Shown here piece after piece: positions 17,685-26,307 of a stretch of DNA of 64,000 nt. How positions within the stretch are numbered: the first letter of the stretch is position 1; every line of letters begins with the position of its first letter. The notes below the pieces were generated by a model, which did not search any database, was not told the origin of the DNA, and saw nothing but the letters and a program-made list of their open reading frames with translations. Source of the stretch: JAPOUP01 sp965203255. GTDB lineage: Bacteria > Pseudomonadota > Alphaproteobacteria > Rhodobacterales > Rhodobacteraceae. The position numbers and the translations under genes were made by a program. The stretch lies in NCBI GenBank assembly GCA_965203255.1, contig OZ241882.1, forward strand, positions 868,001 to 932,000. The letters run 5' to 3'.

Positions 17685-17910
17685 AACTCTAGCTCCCATC
17701 TCCGCTGCCGGGCTATAGGCTGTAACCGCAGACGCTCCAAGTGCCACGTTCATTCGCGACCACAACGGTCTTTCGGCCCATCGACATGGCCAGTTAGGCC
17801 TGCGGATCTTGCAAATCCCCTAAGATCTGCCTTCTGAAACCCACGACTCTAGACTGCAATCGTCCATTGAGTCATATTTGGCATACCAGAATCGGTCTTG
17901 GTTTCGAACT

Positions 17911-17927
17911 AGGGCCTGTTGACAATC
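17911..17927 (+). repeat. Left inverted repeat of the IS5-family element
   Basis: AGGGCCTGTTGACAATC, exact inverse of 18755-18771. The outermost TA on both sides is probably the duplicated target dinucleotide. Confidence 0.85.
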
Positions 17928-18770
17928 TGTCCAGCCGACGGCATTCTCCCGCAACGCACGCCGGAAAGGCGGCACAGGCAACATGGGCGGGCAGAACGAT
18001 GAACGCAGACAGAACGGTGCTGACCGACGCCATGTGGGCGCGGACCGGGAACATCCCTGCCGGCAGGAAGACCGACCCGGGAGTGACCGCGGCGGACAGC
18101 CGCCTCTTCGGCGGGGCGGTGCCCGTGCGGTTCCGCACGGGATCGCCGTGGCGCGACCTTCCGGAGCGCTTCGGAAAGTGCAGCAGCGTCTCCAGGCGGT
18201 TCCGCCGCTGGACGCTTTCCGGGGTTTCCAGGCGTGTTTTCAGAGCTTTGCCGGACGGGTCCGGCCTTGAGCACGTGTCCGTCGACGGCACGGTCGTCCA
18301 GGCGCACCGGAAGGCGGCGGGCGCGAAAGGGGGGCCGGAAGACAGGGAACCGGGCGTTCCCGGGGTGGCCTGACCAGCAAGATCGTGGCGGTCGTGGACA
18401 CGCTGGGCAATCCCGTGCGGTTCACGATCCTTCCCGGCCAGGCGCACGACCTCAGGGGCGTGCCGGAACTCCCTGAAGGGCTCCGGTTCGGGACCCTGGT
18501 CGGCGACAGGGCGTCCGGCGCGGACTGGCTGCTGGAGTATCTGGAGGGGCGAGGCGCCGGGGCGGTGATCCCGGCGGGGCGGAACCGGACGGAGCCGCGG
18601 GAGCACGACCGGGAGAGATACGGATGGCGGCACCGGGTGGAGAGTTTCTTCGCCAGAACCAGGGAGTTCCGGGCGATCGCGACACGCTGTGACAGGACCG
18701 CCACGAGCTTCGCGGCGGGGATTCACCTCATCGCGGGCGTGGCGGCGGCATCATGATTGTCAACAGGCCC
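17912..18770 (+). mobile_element. IS5-family element (IS427-like), about 859 bp
   Basis: Matching inverted repeats begin GGGCCTGTTGACAATC, and the element is flanked by TA on both sides. The small size, the two overlapping frames encoding one transposase, and the TA target fit the IS427 group of IS5. The GC content is far above that of neighbouring host genes. Confidence 0.88.
17999..18756 (+). CDS. IS5-family transposase made by -1 frameshifting of two overlapping frames
   Basis: Frame A (17999-18373) encodes the N-terminal DUF4096-type part (MNADRTVLTDAMWA...GSPWRDLPERFGK) and the catalytic aspartate in VSVDGTVVQAHR. Frame B continues with GTGRSRGGLTSKIVAVVDTL, LVGDRASGADWL and the C-terminal catalytic glutamate block YGWRHRVESFFARTREFR. 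B lies in the -1 frame relative to A. The join must occur near AAAGGGGGGC (18326-18335), a plausible slippery run, because the family consensus passes from AKGG in A to the GRQGTGRSRGG of B at exactly this place. Confidence 0.85.
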
Positions 18771-18771
18771 T
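18755..18771 (-). repeat. Right inverted repeat of the IS5-family element
   Basis: GATTGTCAACAGGCCCT, exact inverse of 17911-17927. Confidence 0.85.
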
Positions 18772-19826
18772 AGCCTTAACTTCCACTCCCAAAACCCAGC
18801 AAAGGTCCGATCCCGCCCGTTCGCCCAAGAGACCTGCAATCCCTGCCAAGAACTATTTTCGCTCACTATCAATTTCTTGCGGAACATCCGCGAGTTTCTC
18901 GCAGACTTGTTTGCACTGGTTTGGCCATCCTGCGGCGAAACAGGCGAATACAGGGCAGGACGATGCCCGCTGACAGGGCCGCCGAGCATTCGACGGCCAA
19001 GTTGACAGAGTCGCCGCTCCGGGCGATGGGAACCTTCGACATTGTTGCGACGGCCCGCGGACGGATGTATCCGAACGGCATGTCCGCCAACGTTGAGTCC
19101 GAAGCCCTGCAGATTTCTCCAGTCGCCATCCTTGCGGGGATCGGAAACCTTGACCGCCGTTCCCTCTGCAACCTGATTGCCTCGTTGGAAAGGTCCGACG
19201 TGATTTCCATCTCGGCGGAAGCCGTTCGTCTTCCCGCGGGAAAGCTAGGCATTGAACTTAAGCGGATGGCCGACGCCGTCAACGAGGCAGCCGACGCACT
19301 TTGCGGGTCCGGGCAAGGGGACCACGTACTTCGGCACCGGCTGTGGCGGCGAATGAACGACGCCCTGAATGTCAGGGACGTCTCACCTCTCTCGAACCAA
19401 ACCGCCCGGGAAAATTCCGCAGCCCTGGCCCTGCGCACTTCGGAGCGGCTTTCGCCTGCCTTGCGCGGACGTCACACTCGCGAATCCCAGACTGGCCGCG
19501 TAGGGGCGTCCCTAGGCAACAGGCTGAAGCGGGCGGTTTCTGACACATCCCGGAGAGTCCAAGCCTTTGCGGGAAAGACAGACCTCGTTACCTTTCCGGA
19601 TATCGTGCGGGAAGAGATGCTGGAATTCTTTGCGAACGAAGACATCATGACCAGGTTCGCGGAGCAGGCCGATGCGGACACACGGGCAGCGGTCGAGCAG
19701 ACCCGCAAAGCTGCCCAGACCGCAATCGCCGGTGGGCTAGGCTGGGCGGCATTTGCCGGAATCGTCGCAAACGCGGGGTTTGCCCCCTACATTCTCGCGG
19801 CACAGTTGAGCGCATGGATCCCGCTG

Positions 19827-19835
19827 GTCAGCGGC
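19827..19835. repeat. Left 9-bp target-site duplication of the IS4-family element
   Basis: GTCAGCGGC immediately before the inverted repeat, identical to 22185-22193. Nine base pairs is the duplication made by Tn5/IS50-type enzymes. Confidence 0.9.
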
Positions 19836-22184
19836 CTATCAATCCATCACACTTAAGTCCGTATCCTTTCCCTCCGTCCGGGTCCCGTCCCATTCCCGCA
19901 TGGCCTGTATGGCGATGACTGCGTAGGACAGGAGCTTCACCCCTTCCCAGAGCTTCTGGGTGCCCGGCAGCGGCTGGCGTTTCGATGGATGGAATCCTGC
20001 CAGTCCGGCGGCCGTCACGGCGAAGCCCGCGATGGTCAGGTCCGGCGGCCCGCGGGGAGCCCTGAACCCGTGGCGCCTGGCGAGCGCCAGGAGCGCCGGG
20101 ACGTCCTGGAGCGTGACGTGCATGGTGGCCGGGTCGTCCGGCCTCTCCCGCGCCAGGAGGGACAGGTCCCAGACCCGGAACGCGGTGATGGCGTCGAAGG
20201 CGAGGCACTTGCGCAGGTCGTCGGCGGCGTCGAGGCGGCGGTCCTCCATACGTGTCCCCTGCCTGAGCGCGTGCAGGAAGCGTTCGATGCGCCAGCGCAG
20301 TTCGTACCAGCGCAGCACCTCGCGGGCTGTGCCGGGACCGGCCCCGCCGCTGCTGCCCGGCAGCATCCAGTGCAGCGGCGCGCACCTCTTCCTTCCCTTC
20401 GCCGTCGCCGGACGTCGGGGCGGGCTCTCCTCGCGGGCGGAGACGGCGACCATGCGGATGGGCGCGTCGCCGGCCCGGTCCTTCGGCGGCAGCAGGTCCA
20501 CCTCCGCGCAGCGCAGTGTCAGTTCCGCGGCGCCGCCCTTCCGGCGGTTCGGGCCGCCGCAGGCGGGGACCCCGGCCTTCCGCTCCCCGACCGGCTCCGT
20601 CCCCAGGACGTGCTCCCAGAGGTCCGCGCCCCCGCCGTCCGCCGTCGCCACACGGCGCTGCGAGCCTTTGCTGGCCCGCACCAGGAGCTCCGCCCCCTTC
20701 CCCTCCGCCCGCGGGAGCAGCTGCCAGAAGTCGCCCTCCCGGTCGCAGACGTTCACCACCCTCGTGTCCGGGCAGGCGTCGGCGAGGCCCTGGGCCCGGT
20801 CCAGCCCGTCCACCCAGCGGACGCTGTCCTTTCCCTCCTCCTGCCGGAAGTCGGCGTCGGCGAGGAACGTCCCGAGGGGCCGCCCGACCGCGTCCGTCGC
20901 GATGCCGAAATGCGCCAGGATGCCCGAGGTCCCCTTGCCGCCGCCGCCGGGGCCGTCCAGGCCCGAAGTCCCTGAAAGGCCGTCATAGTTCAGTGTCGTC
21001 GTGTCCTGCACCGCGAGCACGAACCGCTCGGCGCGGCACCGCTCCACCGTCTGCTCGCAGTGCGACTCCAGTATGTGCTCCATCGTCACCGCATCGTCCG
21101 GGAGCAGCCGGTAGGCCGCCGTCCGTTCCGCCCGCCCGGGAAAGATCGCCGGAAGGCACTCCCCGAGCCGCCGGGTCCAGGCCGCGCCCATCGCCGCGAT
21201 CCGGCTCCTGACCCGACCGTCGGGGTGCGGACTCCGGCCATACTCCCGCTCGGCCCATCCACCCCCGCAATACATCGTCCCGGACCAGCCGGGAACCCTC
21301 CCGGGCCCGCGGCACAGGGTGTCCCGCCAGCCTTCCGCGAGCGGCCTGAGCCAGACCGCGCGGCGCACGCCGGAGCGCCGCCCGGAGGTCAGCTCGGGAC
21401 AGCACCTGCATCCCGCCGCCCGGTAGCACAGGCCGGACCGGTCCGGCCCGGTGAAGGTCTGCGCCAGGACAGGCCGCACACCGTAGGCCACCTCCCAGTC
21501 GTCCGCGACGCGCTCCGCCGCCATGCGCAGGGCCCGGGAGGCAAGCCCCTGGACCCGGACGCCGGCAGGCAGGATGAACCTGTTGTTGCAGACGACCCTG
21601 CCGATGTTGGCCAGGCGGGCATCCGCCGACCAGCCTATGACACCGTCGCGGGGACCGAGCTGGACCCCCGCCGCCGTGAAGCCGATCCCGCCGAGGACGC
21701 CGTGCCGCTCCGAGCGGACCCAGTACCGGACCTGCCCGCCCGGCGGACGCCGCCAGCCCTCCGGATGGTGCGTCCCGACCATCGACTCCCAGCGGCGGCG
21801 GTCATCCGCGCCCGTCACCGGATCGAGCGACAGCGCACCGAGGTCCCGGAGCGCGCAGGCGACCGACCTGTCGGGAAAGTCCGGCGCGGGAGCCGCGCGC
21901 GGGTCGAGGTCCAGCGCCTCCGCCTCCGGCAGGCGGACGTCCAGCGCGTCCGCGAGCCTGGGCAGCAGCGCCCGCGCCGAAGCCAGGCAGCGCCGCCCGG
22001 AGGGACCGCGCCAGTCCTCGCGGTCGCACAGCCCGCGGGCCAGCGCGCTCCGCGTCAGCCCGCCGCCCCTGCAGGCCGTCGTGAACCAGTCCACCGTCCC
22101 CGACTGTATCTGCCGCATCCGAATCTGCATGGCGGACTGATTCGCACGGAATCCAATCTAGAGTCAAGCGTGAGTCATTGATAG
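19836..22184 (-). mobile_element. IS4-family (Tn5-like) insertion sequence, 2,349 bp
   Basis: Imperfect terminal inverted repeats start CTATCAAT on both ends and agree at about 16 of 21 bases (19836-19856 and 22164-22184). They are bounded by an exact 9-bp direct repeat. A single transposase gene fills almost the whole element, and its stop codon lies inside the terminal repeat. The insertion splits a host gene in frame (18963-23756). Confidence 0.92.
19839..22130 (-). CDS. IS4/Tn5-like transposase with N-terminal DUF4338 (DruA-type) domain
   Basis: The product has 763 residues. Residues ~25-75 form a helical leader (GLTRSALARGLCDREDWRGP). Residues ~105-245 match the DUF4338 fold known from DruA of Druantia defence systems: GQVRYWVRSERHGVLGGIGF, VIGWSADARLANIGRVVCNN, DWEVAYGVRPVLAQTF, and a Cys cluster CYRAAGCRCC. 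The Tn5-type RNase H transposase occupies residues ~310-763, with catalytic Asp376 (VQDTTTLNYDG), Asp463 (VNVCDREGDFW) and Glu616 in YELRWRIERFLHALRQG, where the usual YREK lysine appears as Arg. The start ATG at 22130 lies 54 bp inside the element. Confidence 0.9.
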   Translation of the reverse strand: MQIRMRQIQSGTVDWFTTACRGGGLTRSALARGLCDREDWRGPSGRRCLASARALLPRLADALDVRLPEAEALDLDPRAAPAPDFPDRSVACALRDLGALSLDPVTGADDRRRWESMVGTHHPEGWRRPPGGQVRYWVRSERHGVLGGIGFTAAGVQLGPRDGVIGWSADARLANIGRVVCNNRFILPAGVRVQGLASRALRMAAERVADDWEVAYGVRPVLAQTFTGPDRSGLCYRAAGCRCCPELTSGRRSGVRRAVWLRPLAEGWRDTLCRGPGRVPGWSGTMYCGGGWAEREYGRSPHPDGRVRSRIAAMGAAWTRRLGECLPAIFPGRAERTAAYRLLPDDAVTMEHILESHCEQTVERCRAERFVLAVQDTTTLNYDGLSGTSGLDGPGGGGKGTSGILAHFGIATDAVGRPLGTFLADADFRQEEGKDSVRWVDGLDRAQGLADACPDTRVVNVCDREGDFWQLLPRAEGKGAELLVRASKGSQRRVATADGGGADLWEHVLGTEPVGERKAGVPACGGPNRRKGGAAELTLRCAEVDLLPPKDRAGDAPIRMVAVSAREESPPRRPATAKGRKRCAPLHWMLPGSSGGAGPGTAREVLRWYELRWRIERFLHALRQGTRMEDRRLDAADDLRKCLAFDAITAFRVWDLSLLARERPDDPATMHVTLQDVPALLALARRHGFRAPRGPPDLTIAGFAVTAAGLAGFHPSKRQPLPGTQKLWEGVKLLSYAVIAIQAMREWDGTRTEGKDTDLSVMD

Positions 22185-22193
22185 GTCAGCGGC
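22185..22193. repeat. Right 9-bp target-site duplication of the IS4-family element
   Basis: GTCAGCGGC, identical to 19827-19835. Keeping only one copy restores the reading frame of the split gene. Confidence 0.9.
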
Positions 22194-23772
22194 CCCGTCC
22201 TTGTCTCGTTTCTCTCGGTCCTGATCAACCCCGTCACGCTTCTGGCAGGCATCTCCGCAATGAGTTGGCACGTCGGCAGACGCATGGTTTCAGTGGTCCG
22301 CGGTCAGATCGCGGCGCGTTATTGCGTGTTGTTGAGCCTTCAGGGTATGGTAGGGCGGAGTCCTGCACTGGCTGGATTCCTGACAGACATGCGGCGATGT
22401 GTCAGCGACCCGCCCGGGAATTTCCCGCATGCGAACGAGGACGACCTCGAACGGTGGAGCGGCATCAGGGAATGGCTACCGGACAATCTACCAGCCGCCG
22501 CAGGGAGTCCACCAGCGCCGTTCGATGTTCCGCTTGCCAGGCCAATCCGGAAAGTGCACCGGGACATTGCCGCTGACAGCATCGAGACACTCGCGGTCAG
22601 CGCAGTCACGGCGGGTGAAATCTACTGGCACGCCGCGGCGGTCGACCAACGTGTGCTGAATGCCGCCGACTTCTCGAGGGCCGCGGATCTGGGTGACCCC
22701 TTGGCATTCGCCGTCCACGCCCGGCAGTTTGCCGAACGCGGCGCGGACTACGCGTTGCGTGGCTATACAGCGGAACAGATCGTGCTCGACCACCTTGTGT
22801 CACTTGGCCATCATGTGGCCGTTCCGGCGACGGGCAACACGCCGGGATATGACTTGCTCGTGGACGGAACACCGGTGCAGGTGAAGTGCGGCGAGAGCGT
22901 CTCCCTGCTCAGGGAACATTTCGAGAGATTTCCCAACATCCCGATCATCGCCAACCCTGAACTGGCCGAGGCGGCGAAGGAACTGGATGCTCCCTGGTCA
23001 CATCTGGTGAGCAGCCTCCCGGGTCTTGACATGCAAAGCGTCAGCGACCTGGTTGACGCGGCCCTTTCGCACGCCGAGGAGATCACGGACCTTGACGTGA
23101 TCGGTTTTGGCCTTGCGGGCGGTTGGGCGCGCGGCGGATACGAGGTCTGGAAGGGAAGGATACCTGTTGAAGATCTGCCGGCATGGCTTGTCATTGACGG
23201 AATTGCGCGAGGTGGGCTTGCAACCGCAGGCTTGGCCGCGGGGACCTGGATGGGATTGGTTGCGATCGGTCCAGCAGGTGCGGTCATACTTGGCCCAGCA
23301 ATTGCCCTGTCGTTCATGCCGGGCACTCCGAGAGCACGTGAGTTCATGGAAAGTGCCTTGAGGAAGGAATGGCATGACGGGCTCAAGCTGCTCGGTTCAG
23401 AACTGCTGGGCGCACTGGCAGCGGCTCTCGAGAGGCGCATAGGTTTCCTGAAGCGGCGCCAGATGGAGATCGAGGCCCGCTGCGGCTGCGGTTCCCACCC
23501 GCTGGCCGAATGGTGCATCCAGCGCGGATTCGAAGATCTGCTCTGCGCCGTTGAGATCCGCCTTGCGCTTGGGAAGGCTCCGACCGACCAGCTTCATTGC
23601 ATCGAACTGGAAGTCAAGGCCGCTCGCGCCGCACCTGCCGATCCGGCGGTCCTCGCTGCCCGCAGGCGGTTAACCAAGCATCTCGACGAATGTCCATCGT
23701 TGAAGGATGCGATTGAATCCCGATTCACACAGATGAAGAAAGCGGAATTTCGCTGAATTGGCTGAACTCATA

Positions 23773-25006
23773 CCAAACCAAATTAATAATGTACCCAGAA
23801 CAAGGATTGAACATCATGCTGTGTGACACGGCAATATTCTGCGTGTGACCGGCGCCGCCGTCCTGTATTCCGTGTCCGGGAAACAGGCGGAAGGAGAACG
23901 GCATGCCAGCGAAAGTCATGGTCCGGCGCACCGACCACACACCCGGCCAGTTACGGGAGCTGGCCCGGAAACACAGGTTCCGCGACTGCCGCCGCCGGAT
24001 GCGCGCGGTCGCCCTGGCCATGGAGGACGGTCTGTCCAGGGCCGAGGTGGCCTCCGGCGCCGGCGTCGGCGCCCGGACGCTCCGCGACTGGACCGTCCGG
24101 TACAACGCCGACGGCCTGGACGGCCTGCGGGACGCCGCCCGCCCGGGGGCGCCGCCGAAGCCGGGAAGCGGACAGGCGGAGGAGGTCGCGTCTTGGCTGG
24201 ATGAGGGGCCGGACCCCGACGCGGGCGGGCCGTCGCGCCGGGCCGTCGCCGACGTCCGGAAGCGGACCGCGGACAGCTTCGGGGTGGGGCGCGCGCTGGA
24301 GGGCGCGCGCCAGCTGGTGCGGCGGATGGGCTTCCGGCACATGTCCCCGCGGCCCGTCCACCCGAGGGCGGACCCCGCCGCCCGGGAGGGATTCCGCAGG
24401 GATTCCGTCCGGTTGGCGCGTGAGGCGGTGCCCGACGGCGTGGCCCCGGAGGACGTGCTCGTGTACCTGCAGGACGGGGCGCGCGTCGGGCGGAAGGGGA
24501 TGCTGCCGGGGGTCCGGGCGCGGAAAGGGACGCGCCCGCGCATCGCGCGGGACCACCGGTACGGACACCTGTACCTGTTCTCCCCCGCCTGCCCCGCGAC
24601 CGGCGACGCGGTCGGGCATGTGTGCGGCAGGGCCAGCACCGGGGAGATGGACCGGCGCCTCCGCGACATCGGGGAGCGGGTCCCCGCCGGAAAGCGCGCC
24701 CTGGTGGTCCTCGACGGGGCGGGCTGGCACCGGTCGAAAGACCTCGGGATACCGGACAGCGTCTCCCTGCTCCGGCTGCCGCCCTACAGCCCGGAACTGA
24801 ACCCGGTGGAGACGGTGTTCTCCGTCCTGAAGCACCGGCGCCTCCCCAACCGGGTGTCCGGAAGCGCGGAGCATGTCTGGGAGGTGGTCGAGCACGTCTG
24901 GGACGCCTTCATCCGCCGGAAGGGCGAGGTCACGCGGATCACCACGAGGGAATGGGCGGTGCCGTGAGATCCGGGGCGCCTGTCGGAGATTATTTATTTG
25001 GTTTGG
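23773..25006 (+). mobile_element. IS630-family element flanked by TA
   Basis: The inverted ends taccaaaccaaat (23771-23783) and atttggtttggta (24996-25008) are perfect 13-bp inverses. The outer TA dinucleotides are the expected duplicated IS630 target. The element lies 15 bp after the stop of the large split gene. Confidence 0.88.
23903..24967 (+). CDS. IS630-family DDE transposase
   Basis: The product has 354 residues. An N-terminal helix-turn-helix (MRAVALAMEDGLSRAEVASG, GARTLRDWTVRYN) is followed by the DDE core: first Asp in VLVYLQDGARVGRKG, second Asp in RALVVLDGAGWHRSKDL, and the Glu in LPPYSPELNPVETVFSVLK. The frame is intact with start MPAKVMVRRTDH preceded by AAGGAG. Strong GC bias at third positions marks it as foreign to the host genes. 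Confidence 0.92.
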   Translation: MPAKVMVRRTDHTPGQLRELARKHRFRDCRRRMRAVALAMEDGLSRAEVASGAGVGARTLRDWTVRYNADGLDGLRDAARPGAPPKPGSGQAEEVASWLDEGPDPDAGGPSRRAVADVRKRTADSFGVGRALEGARQLVRRMGFRHMSPRPVHPRADPAAREGFRRDSVRLAREAVPDGVAPEDVLVYLQDGARVGRKGMLPGVRARKGTRPRIARDHRYGHLYLFSPACPATGDAVGHVCGRASTGEMDRRLRDIGERVPAGKRALVVLDGAGWHRSKDLGIPDSVSLLRLPPYSPELNPVETVFSVLKHRRLPNRVSGSAEHVWEVVEHVWDAFIRRKGEVTRITTREWAVP

Positions 25007-25485
25007 TATCAGGACCATAGTTCGTGCGGCTGGGAGGGCGTGGTTCCATTGCAACAGACGCTGCCCTGACGGTGCCCTGCAGACCGTGGATGATTGGCGT
25101 TCCATGCCAATGCATTTCAGCGGTTTTGGAAAGCGCGTGATTTCGGCTCGAAGCCGCGTCTTTCTGTGCGCGATGTTGGCCCAGTCGATTCACCACTGAC
25201 GGCCTGCAGGAGTCGTTGCATGGTTCAGGCCGGCGTTTCAGGCTAGCCAACCCCTCCTGCCGGATCGGACTCCGAAACGTCACGGCACGATTCACTCAAT
25301 GGGATCGTGCGATGGCAAAGGGAACGATCCTGGCAAGAGAGCGGAACGTCTGCGTGCCCTACAGCATGAAGTCGTGCTTGGTCAGTTCCGCCGCTTTGGC
25401 CAGACCTATACTCCGTGCCCTATTGTTCAGGCAATCCCCCTGGTCGGCGCTTGTGCGCGACGTTGCGTTCAGGCCAGAAATTCCC

Positions 25486-26307
25486 ACCAGTGAGATTCCG
25501 GTCCGGTTTCCGGCGTGGCGCGGGCGTCGGCGTCGGATTCGGGCGGAAAAAGGGGATGTGTCGCTGGTCTGCCCGTGGGCGGTTCGGCCGGGCGCTCAGG
25601 CGCACCCGGGCGCCCCGCGCTGCGGCGGCGACCGTCCGGGCGACTCGGCGACGGTCAGGGCCGCCGCCACGTGCCCGTGAGTCAGGGCGGCGTGAAGGGT
25701 CCGCCAGTCGGGGACCGGGAAGCCGGAGAAGCACTGCCGGGTTCTCTCCCGAAGATATTCCAGCCGTCGCCTCGCCCCGGCGCGGCGGCGAACACCCTGC
25801 GGGAGGCGGCCCCGGTCCGGGCGGTGAGGAACGCGGGCGGCATCGTCAAGGCCGGACCGCCGCCCGTCCACCGGACCGGCGGTCCCGCCGAAGCATTCCG
25901 CCAGCGCCCCGACCGGCCCGGGCCTGCCGGGGTCCTTCCGGAACCGCATCGTCCCAGCTCCCGTCAGTGAGGCCATCAAGGATGCGGCAAGGGCCCCAGC
26001 CCATGATGTCAAGGGGATTCCGGGCGGTTTCCGGCCGCCGGGAAGGAAAGGTCCACCAAACCCGGTTCACGGAACCCCATGGAATAAGGGGTCCGGAAGG
26101 GCTGGTGGGAATTGCTGGGTCATTCGCAGTCGCATCGCGGCGCACGGACGGCCCTTCGAATCTTGGAAATCAACCAGATTGAGATACATCCGTATCTGCC
26201 ATATCAAGTTGACAAGGAGTTTCCGAGCCACTAAGGGAAGGGATAGATGTCCATGCCGGATTGCCGGATGGGAATGGGTGATCTCAACGCACGAAGGGAG
26301 ATCTCAC
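25486..26307. other. GC-rich stretch without recognised gene, upstream of the RTX gene
   Basis: From about 25500 to 26000 the sequence is very GC-rich, like the IS elements, with long open frames on both strands (for example 25596-26012 minus). None shows motifs I recognise, so it may be decayed IS DNA. From about 26100 to 26300 the composition returns to host-like, and this part should contain the promoter of the RTX gene. Confidence 0.4.

Larger units (their letters stand above)
18963..23756 (+). pseudogene. Large membrane-associated protein with nuclease-like core, split by an IS4 element
   Basis: Two plus-strand frames (18963-19835 and 22194-23756) join in the same frame once the IS4 element and one 9-bp duplication are removed, giving 811 residues. 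The 5' start (MPADRAAEH) is an estimate. Visible: a helical N-terminal region, hydrophobic segments around restored residues 255-330 (AIAGGLGWAAFAGIVANAGF..., VLVSFLSVLINPVTLLAG), and at about 485-525 a likely PD-(D/E)xK fold (EQIVLDHLVSLGHHV, GYDLLVDGTPVQVK, catalytic-type Asp and QxK). A second glycine-rich hydrophobic stretch and a helical C-terminus with a cysteine pair (CGCGSHP) follow. I do not recognise the family. The last 75 residues recur at 27573-27803. Confidence 0.75.
23534..25485 (+). repeat. Segmental duplication, copy A (interrupted by IS630)
   Basis: The 3' end of the large split gene plus about 480 bp of downstream DNA recurs at 27573-29630. Long stretches agree with scattered mismatches, for example gcgtgatttcggctcgaagc and ggcaagagagcggaacgtct. 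In copy A an IS630-family element sits at 23773-25006. Confidence 0.85.

Noticed and set aside
19836..23756. A Druantia defence system because of the DruA-like domain
   Set aside because: No DruB-DruE or helicase genes are near, and the domain is fused to a transposase inside a delimited IS element.
25500..26150. Several overlapping open frames in the GC-rich stretch upstream of the RTX gene
   Set aside because: Long frames on both strands are expected at this composition; none shows motifs, and I could not assign a family.
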